DNA of 64,000 nt from Symbiodinium natans. Lineage: Eukaryota > Sar > Dinophyceae > Suessiales > Symbiodiniaceae. The stretch spans positions 248,001 to 312,000 of the forward strand of contig CAJNDS010002273.1 of assembly GCA_905221605.1 (NCBI GenBank). Direction: 5' to 3'. This document shows, in pieces, positions 57,187-64,000 of the stretch (positions are counted from its first letter, which is position 1; every line of letters starts with the position of its first letter). The notes beneath the pieces are model-generated. The model did no database searches. It was not told where the DNA came from and saw nothing but the letters and a program-made list of their open reading frames with translations. Both the position numbers and the translations under genes were made by a program.

Positions 57187-57291
57187 GGGTGGCAGTCAAA
57201 ATTATGATCCCTTGAAACCGGGTGCCATAAATATTTGGGCGCCCTAGTATATTAGGGACCCCAAAAGGGACCATAAGTTTGACAACCACCC
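57187..57291. mobile_element. MITE family A, copy 2
   Basis: GGGTGGCAGTCAAAATTATG at the left, mirror CATAAGTTTGACAACCACCC at the right, with an inner GGGACC/GGTGCC core. Matches 37617-37720 in ends and length (105 bp). A CCCTAAA-type array starts directly after it. Confidence 0.8.
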
Positions 57292-57294
57292 ATA

Positions 57295-57597
57295 ACCCTA
57301 AACCCTGAACCCTCAACCCTGAACCCTCAACCCTAAACCCTAACCCTGAACCCTGAACCCTGAACCCTCAACCCTAAACCCTGAACCCTCAACCCTCAAC
57401 CCTAAACCCTAACCGCAGAAACACGCAGGATGCATGGCGGGCTTGGGTGAAGGGACCTGGAGCCCATGCAGGTCGCCTATAGGATCTATAGGGTTAGGGT
57501 TTAGGGTTTAGGGTTTAGGGTTTAGGGTTTAGGGTTTAGGGTTATAGGGTTTAGGGTTTAGGGCTTGGGGTTTGGGGTTTGGGGTTTAGGGTTATTT
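57295..57597. repeat. Opposed telomere-like arrays
   Basis: CCCTAAA with CCCTGAA and CCCTCAA variants at 57295-57412; TTTAGGG at 57490-57597. They lie just downstream of the stop codon of the channel gene (57721, minus). Confidence 0.95.
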
Positions 57598-57720
57598 TTT
57601 TGCGAGGTTCTCAAGGACAACAATTGGCTCCGGCGAGGTTGCCATGCACACAATCCGGCCAGCCAATGCTAACTACACTTGAAGGCCATGGCCAAACATA
57701 ATTTTGTCCAGTTACGGCCG

Positions 57721-60700
57721 TCACTTTCTAAGGTGACGTGCGGCAAGATGATGCCCATCCCTGTCCTCTAGCTTCTCTTCCAGGACAGTGAGATGCGTTG
57801 TAACGTGTCCCAGCTGCTCCTTGAAATCCTGGCACTGCGGGCACCAAAAAAACTGGCATCCCCCGATGCCACGTGGATTTGGGGGACCCGCAGCAGGTAG
57901 AAAATCTGAGAGCAAACTACGCGTGAAGGCCTTGCTCGATCTCTCGACGACTTTTCGCATGTTGATGAGGTCCTGGCCAGGATATAGCTTCTGTAGTTGT
58001 GGGGAGCAAAATGGGACGCCAGCAGGTGATTTATTACACACCAAGAAAAGCGTGCTCTCTGGCGTGCGCAGCACTTGCCCAAAAAGCTATCAGCAATCTG
58101 GCCCTTGTGATACTTCAGCATTCCCACAGCCTTCACCGTGCAGGTGTTGCTGCCCCGCAGCTGCAAAATCTCGTTCATAAAATGGGAAAACCTTGCGCCG
58201 TGCAGTGCGTGAAGGTGCGTGAACACACAGAAGGGTGGGCTGACACCTTCACTAGTAGCGCTTAATCGGAGCTGACTTGGCCTATCGTGGCATGCATATT
58301 GCTCGACAGGTGGCAGGATGGTTTCTTGTTGTCCTTCATCTCCATTCTCCTGCGCGCATGAGGCAGACGAGCCTTTGGGCTTCCTCGGAAATTCTAAACC
58401 TAAGATGATCTGACCTAAGCCTTGGAAACTTCCGCCGCTGCTTTGCATCAATGGGGCAGCTCTGAGTCTACCCAAACCCGATAAACCCAAGAAAACCTAT
58501 AAACCCTACAAGAACTCTATAGAGCCTCTAAACATCCTAAACTACCAATCGAACAGAATGGCGTCACACGGCATCAGACGTCCTTCGCAAAGATCTGGTC
58601 TGCATAATCAATCAAACCCACAGGATCGACCCCGACCTGCCGGGCTTCATCGGGTTTGGGTCCAGAGTGGGGGTTAGGGAGGGTTTAGGGACTGTTTAGG
58701 GTTTAAAGTTTATGTAGGGTTTAGGGCTTATCAGTCGAATTCGGGTTGGTGCCATATCTTTGATCAAAAGCAGTTAAAGAGCCATCCGTGTAAGGGCTGT
58801 CAAGCCTTCCACTCCTTCCCCTGGGCATGAGACTCTTGCAAGATGCCCAAGGCGCCATCCCTTTGCCCATGCTCTCCCGTCCCCCCTCGAGCCGTCTCCA
58901 GCGCTTTGAGGCCCTCGGAACTTTCCAAGATCCTGATCGCGCGGCGAAGTAAGTGGTCGTGAGGCTTGAAGTTTTGGGGGCAGCCTTCGGGAAACGCAAG
59001 TGTTAATCCCAGACAGTCGCGCAGCTAGCTGGGCTAGCTGGACACAATCGCTGACGATCACACACACACACAGGACACGCGGGCACGCGGGCATGCGGGC
59101 ACGCGGGCACCCGCTCATGCGGGCACGCACAAACGCAGGCACGCACCTGCACCTAAGCACGCACGCAACCCCGCATACGTGTCCAGGCGCACGCACACGC
59201 ACGCACACTCGCTCACGCGCGCACTCGCATGCCCACATGTCACATGCCCCCACAACCACGTGCACAAACGTGAAGCATCGCATCAAAAGAGCTTTGCATA
59301 CGGTCGTTGTTGCAGTTCAGACCCGAGCTGCCTGAGGAACTCTGCATGTGACATCAACCCATCGCCATCCTGGTGCAAGCTGGGACTGGAACCCTACTGG
59401 TACCCCATGTTTTGGGATGCCGTTGGCCTGCGTTTCAGGGCAGGACTCTTGACAAAATACCGAAGGAGGAACTGGCAGCATGACTCTGCAAACCCCCTTG
59501 CATCGAATCGTTATCTCAATCCGACTACTCTTGCACCCTGTCTCTTTCAATCTGCCTAGGTATAGGTTGAAAATTGTATGTCCACCAAAAGCACGTCTCC
59601 AAGCTTTGTCTGCCCCACTGTCAGCCCTGCACTACCCTGCAAGCACTGTACGAACACAACAACATAGCTTCAGAGACAAGAAGCTTCGTCGGCTGATATG
59701 ATAATGTCCTTGGAAGGTCGCACAGAGGCTTATGGGCTTCATCCCGCGCTTGGAGTATTTTGGTGGGGGGGGGGGGGGGAGAAACCACACCCCCTTCCGA
59801 AGCTGCTGTGCGGACAGGCCGCATATGAAAAGCTCGAGGGGATTGAGCCCTAAACCCGAAATAAACCCTGTCCACCTCTCCTGTCCTAAACCCCATGAGC
59901 CCTCAACCCTGAGGTACCCCATGTATGGCTACTTGGAAGGTTTCCAACCACTTCTGGGCCCCAAGATGGCCAAGACCTTCAACGAGCCGCTAAACCCTAA
60001 ACCCTAAACCCTAACCTAAACCCTAAACCCTAAACCCTAAACCCTATCACTCGCCCCCAGGATGAAACAGACTGGGAGTCCAAGAGCTCCCGCTTCACGA
60101 GGTCCACAAGCAGTTCTTCGCGCTCGCTCTGCCCGACCATGGAGACCACTTCACACAGCACTCCTTGGCCGATGAGGGGGGGGGGGGGGGGGGGAGGGGT
60201 AGGGGGGGTAAAGGGGGGCATAGGGGGGGATATAATAGGATATAGGGGGGTTATTGGGGGGTAGGCTGTTTAAGGGGGGGGATATAGGGGGGTTATAGGG
60301 GGGTAGGCTTTGCAAAGGGACTGGCATCTTAGCGGCATCTTTCAAGGGCTTCCAGGGCCATGCGCCCTGAAAAGGCGCCTCTTCCCGCATTTGCTGCGCA
60401 ATTCGGGGAGCTTGAGATGGCATCGCATCCACACAAGAGCGGCTTAACTCCAAGCACGTAGGGAGTGCAGCATATTGCAGCCCTATAACAGCACGAGCGT
60501 CTAGGCCTCGCTCTCGATGTAGTCCGCTCTAGCTTGCCCCATGCACATCTCTGCTAGCGCACGCAGTGGCCACCGGTGCCACCAAGAGTCCGATGAGCAT
60601 GTTCATGAGGGTGATGGAGGCCTGAGCTCTAGGCATTCCAATCTTCCCCATCCTAGGCCCTGGGATTCTGCCATCTGCAGACAGCTGAGGCTCGTGCAAT

Positions 60701-63700
60701 AAGCACAAAGATGATGAACCTGAGGATTCTGGCTTGCAGTGTTAGGAAACATCCGAGGCTTCTCTGGAGAGCACATTCCGAACGCACATGCACGCATCCG
60801 CTGCTTCGCACCCCGAGTCAACCTGATGACTGAATGCCAAAATCACCCATCAACACCTGAGGTACCAGGCAGGCCGAAGGCAACGGAGCTTTCTTCCTTT
60901 ACAATAGCCACCCTTGGCGCGCAACAACGCTTTCACGACACAGCTCACACTCACTTCTTGGTCGCTCAGGCCGTTCCTTTCCTGTTCGGCAGGCACAGAA
61001 ACACCCTGAGGCTTCTGCAGCTCTGCCATATCGTCCATAAACCTGAAACCACTTTTGGCAGCTGGGCCAGGACACGACTTAAAGGGCGACAGACCACAGG
61101 GCAAACACCATTGCTCCAAGACGCACTCCGTGGATCAGCAGAGTGAGCATGGCTTCTGGCACAGTGGGGAACTTGTCCACTCCGATGGTCTTCGTATCTG
61201 CAGGGTTGGCATCTCTCAGCTCTGGATTTGGGACCTACTCCTGGGCAGCATGAGATTCTCGGTATGCGGCGTCTTGCTCACTTTTCAGAATCTCGGCTCT
61301 GCAGACTTCAGGAACAGAAGCGGAACACGCTTCCGCCTACACAAATCTGCTTGAAGGCAATGCCGAAGATGTACAGCACCTACCCAGGCGTCGAGTCTCA
61401 GCATCAAAGTGACCGTCGGCCTAAAGTAGGCCTTATAGGGTTTGGGGTACCTCGAACCTTCAAGCGCCAACCGTGCTGAGGCTTCTACCAGGATGAGCAG
61501 GCAGATGGTGAAGAATACAGACCGACCCGCTGCACTGATGCCTGACGGCCATGCGCAGTGTGCGGGTGCCATTTGGGGCATTTGTTTCTTTAATGGGTGA
61601 GGGTTGAGGGTTTAGAGTTTCATCTCCACAGCTTGCAAGTTGTCCTTCTTGCATCCGGGAAGGTTGGCGGACGATGACTTAGAACATTCTCTTTGGCACT
61701 CCACAGCTGGACTTCGACTTTCAGCGCCGGCTATGCCCGCTCCACAGCCCCCGAGCTGATACCAGCTTACTTGTCAGCAAAGCACCCAACCCCTCTGCAC
61801 TGTGCACCATTGAACCTCCTAACTCTCTGCTGCGTGCTTTAGCTGCTTTAAAGCTGCCTTTGATCATGATCAGCACCTCAGGAAAAGCGCGCAGGAGCTT
61901 TGCCTGGGAAGCAGCTGACGATCACAGGAAGGGGATTTCAGTAACACAGAGAAGCTCATCGTCGGATGTCAGATTGAAGCCGCTGCTGTTGTGTAATCAC
62001 TCACACCAGCAGGAAGTTTATCCAACTGACACTTTGGGGTTTGAATTCTTGCCAGTGTCGCGCTGAGGAAAACCGCACGGAAGAATTTAGGCAGCGCAAG
62101 AGAAATAACAAGGTCATAACTCCCTGCTCTCTGAATCCAGCTGCGGATCAGTGTCTACATTGCAGCACACTTTGAAGAAGAGAAAAATCCTTTCCTAGTC
62201 CTTCGCCTCAGCATCCGATCAGCACAGTTCAGCATGCCTCCTTCCGTATAGTACCCCTGGTTCTTAGTAGGGAATGAGGGAAAGGGATTGTGTAGGGTGC
62301 CTCATGCCCTCGTTCCCTACGAAGAACCAGCCAGTCAGCTATTCTCATGCACAGCCATTCAGACAGGTCAGAACTCAGCGGCCACAAACACACTTCAACG
62401 ATCTTCACAGCCACAGATTCAAGTCGGCATTAACTGGGTCCCCCAAATACAACAAAGAAGAGGGCGCGTCCCAATGTTCTTCAGAAACCAGCAGTTCGAC
62501 TCATTGCAAAGTCCAAGGGACGACCCGTGTCATTCGAGCGAGTCTCAGCAGCCGTACGAGACGTAGGATGGAGGCGTCGCCTATGCCGTCACCTCGCCAT
62601 AGTGGGCTTGGGATTTCGGGGTTTACAATATAGGAAAATATAGGGTGTAAGGGAGACATTATCAGGATTTCCTGTAGCCATTGCCACTATGGATGTGGAG
62701 AACAGCATCTGGGCCTATGACGATGATCCGGTCTGAGTCTTGGCTTTCCCTGACTGGGCAGTTGCAAGGCGACCATGTAAGGCAGCCACTCGAAATGCTC
62801 AGCATGCCCAGGACGATCGGCCTCAGAAAGATTGCCGGGCAACAGGGCATGCGCAGGTGCGTAATTGTCGGAACTACAGCACCATGCAGCAAACGGATGG
62901 TCTGTCACAGATTCCCGGAATGGACAATGATCAGGCCACAAAATGGTGCCACACCGAGCCATGCACGTGATCCACGTCTCCAGGATCATCAAGGTCACGA
63001 GCAAGGTGTCAAACACAAACCTAGGTGGGATAAGTGTGGGTCCGAGACACGTATGTATATATATATATATTTGTATACATATATATATATATGTATATAT
63101 GTATATATGTATATATGTATATATGTATGTATGTATATATAGACACTTGGCATTCTATGGCCTGTAGTAGGATCAACAAAGGTCCGCACCAGGCATCCAT
63201 GAATGCATACGCCGTTCTCCGGAATGCCATCCTCGGAGACAGCACAACATACTGTTGGTTAGCAGGGAATGGAGGGACTAGGGCCCTATATATACCCTGT
63301 AAGGGATCATATATACATATGTACATATACATATGTTTATATACATATGTATATATATGTATATATAGATATATATATATATATGTATATGTATTTATAA
63401 TAAGGGTATCTCATTCCCCCATCCCTACTAACCGACAGTAAGGTTGAGGTTAAGGCTCCCGTCGGCCAACAATCATGTCGCGTGAGCCCCTACGAATCTA
63501 AAGCTCCTCGCGTCTGGTTCTGCGCGCGCTTGCTCAGCCAAGGATGATGTTGGATGAAGCTGCATGGTAGCTGGAATTCGGCAGGAGGACACATAGATGA
63601 CACCCATACCGGCGTGATATGGCACCATTCAGGCACCTGTGTACTATCCAACATGGTCCCATCACTTGAAATCCGAAACCAACCCTAAACTGTGCGAAGT

Positions 63701-64000
63701 CGTGCTGGAGCCGGGCGGGTCGGGTTCCGGAAGTGAGCAGAACAACAATCTGCAGTGGCTCCAGTCGCCATCTTCCGCCAGGCCACCAGCGAACCAACCA
63801 CTCGAATGTGAAGAACGCACAGAAGATGTTCTCAACCTTTGTGGTCGGTGGCCGGTGGCCGTGCGACTATCTGGCGGTGGATTCTTTTGCGCCGTCTGCA
63901 GCAAGCCCGTTTCTTTCAGGATACACTCTGCTTACTCACCTCCTGAAGGCTTGGTCGTTCGAACCCAAAGCTTTGAGTTTGCGCAAAGACAACACCTGCG
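57721..64000 (-). CDS. Voltage-gated cation channel with C-terminal EF hand, 5' end beyond window
   Basis: Nineteen minus-strand exons: 63940-64000+; 63787-63836 (S2, ENIFCAFFTFEWLVRW); 63190-63231 (MAFRRTAYAFMDAW); 62965-63020 (S3, FVFDTLLVTLMILETW); 62525-62580 (S4, ILRLVRLLRLARMTR, Arg every third residue); 61858-61903 (S4-S5 linker, AKLLRAFPEVLIMIKG); 61489-61541 and 61337-61379 (S5, RSVFFTICLLIL / VLYIFGIAFKQI); 61127-61197 (pore, FPTVPEAMLTLLIHG); 61022-61061; 60698-60732, 60591-60621 and 60055-60163 (S6, FIIFVLI / ASITLMNMLIG / VLCEVVSMVGQSEREELL); 59323-59369 (EF loop, DGDGLMSHAEFLRQL); 58893-58932; 58587-58636 (VGVDPVGLIDYADQIF); 58131-58191 (FMNEILQLRGSNTCTVK); 57931-57972; 57721-57828 (ends HLAARHLRK, stop). 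Phase is kept at the junctions. One exon is probably missing before the EF hand, and the S3-S4 loop is short. Family knowledge: a plasma-membrane Na+/Ca2+-type channel, modulated by Ca2+ through the EF hand. Selectivity unknown. Confidence 0.8.
58663..58730. repeat. Intronic telomere-like patch
   Basis: Degenerate TTTAGGG units within the channel intron between exons 58587-58636 and 58893-58932. Confidence 0.8.
59060..59245. repeat. GC-rich CACG/GCGGGCA microsatellite
   Basis: Imperfect repeats of GGGCACGC and GCACGCAC within a channel intron. Makes low-complexity His/Thr and Cys/Val frames that are not genes. Confidence 0.85.
59990..60045. repeat. CCCTAAA array at the donor side of a channel intron
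   Basis: Read on the minus strand, TTTAGGG units begin about 10 bases after the GC donor that ends the S6 exon (60055). Confidence 0.9.
60172..60312. repeat. G-run minisatellite beside a splice acceptor
   Basis: Runs of 6-18 G separated by TA, TAAA, CATA and GATATA; a unit near GATATAGGGGGGTTAT repeats. On the coding (minus) strand these are C runs forming the pyrimidine tract of the acceptor at 60163. Potential to form four-stranded DNA. Confidence 0.8.
62257..62330. mobile_element. MITE family C, short copy
   Basis: CTGGTTCTTAGTAGGGAATG at the left and mirror CGTTCCCTACGAAGAACCAG at the right, 74 bp in all. Sits in an intron of the channel gene. Confidence 0.85.
63050..63150. repeat. TATA microsatellite in a channel intron
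   Basis: TATA/TGTA repeats filling most of the 169-nt intron between exons 62965-63020 and 63190-63231. Confidence 0.85.
63250..63440. mobile_element. MITE family C-like element with AT-rich interior
   Basis: ACTGTTGGTTAGCAGGGAAT at the left, mirror ATCCCTACTAACCGACAGTA at the right; the interior is a TATA/CATA microsatellite. Lies in the channel intron between exons 63190-63231 and 63787-63836. Confidence 0.7.

Noticed and set aside
3850-60045. Window being a chromosome end because of TTTAGGG arrays
   Set aside because: Arrays are short, in both orientations and interrupted by genes; no terminal long uniform array exists.
60275-60440. Minus-strand exon-like segment (CVDAMPSQAPRIAQQMREEA)
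   Set aside because: It lies inside the intron that splits S6; including it would break the S6 helix, while the exons on either side join exactly in phase.

Overview
The window looks like dinoflagellate nuclear DNA. The strongest evidence is a 21-base match to the dinoflagellate spliced leader just upstream of an intronless transporter gene (22617-22637, minus). Supporting evidence is a voltage-gated channel gene in many tiny exons with mixed GT, GC and GA splice donors, almost all acceptors being AG followed by G, and TTTAGGG-type telomere-like arrays scattered through the whole window in both orientations. Species cannot be told from this sequence.

Layout. 1-6.3 kb: two related minus-strand genes for acidic Ala/Glu-rich repeat proteins; the first runs off the left edge and carries a frame break. 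6.6-19.5 kb: gene-poor, with telomere-like arrays, AT- and GA-rich simple repeats and short inverted-repeat elements; only one small acidic exon is supportable. 19.7-22.6 kb: an unrecognised minus-strand gene, then an intronless BT1-like transporter with a spliced-leader relic, i.e. a retroposed mRNA copy. 25.6-26.6 kb: two neighbouring kinesin motor exons and a degenerate J-domain gene, both minus. 27-38.8 kb: repeats and isolated exons (ubiquitin-like, several unknown). 38.9-40.1 kb: plus-strand gene resembling a C5-methyltransferase-like fold. 41-55.35 kb: one large, or several adjacent, plus-strand multi-exon genes encoding a protein family I do not recognise. 55.6-56.9 kb: unknown minus-strand gene. 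57.7 kb to the right edge: a voltage-gated cation channel with EF hand, minus strand, 19 exons identified, mostly 31-71 nt.

The genes do not form an operon or an obvious pathway. Their common features are genome-scale ones: very short exons, non-canonical donors, telomere-like arrays and short inverted-repeat elements in introns, and at least one gene made by reverse transcription of a trans-spliced mRNA. No rRNA, tRNA, CRISPR or prokaryote-like operon was seen. Exon models come from reading frames, splice signals and phase matching by eye; none is backed by transcripts.
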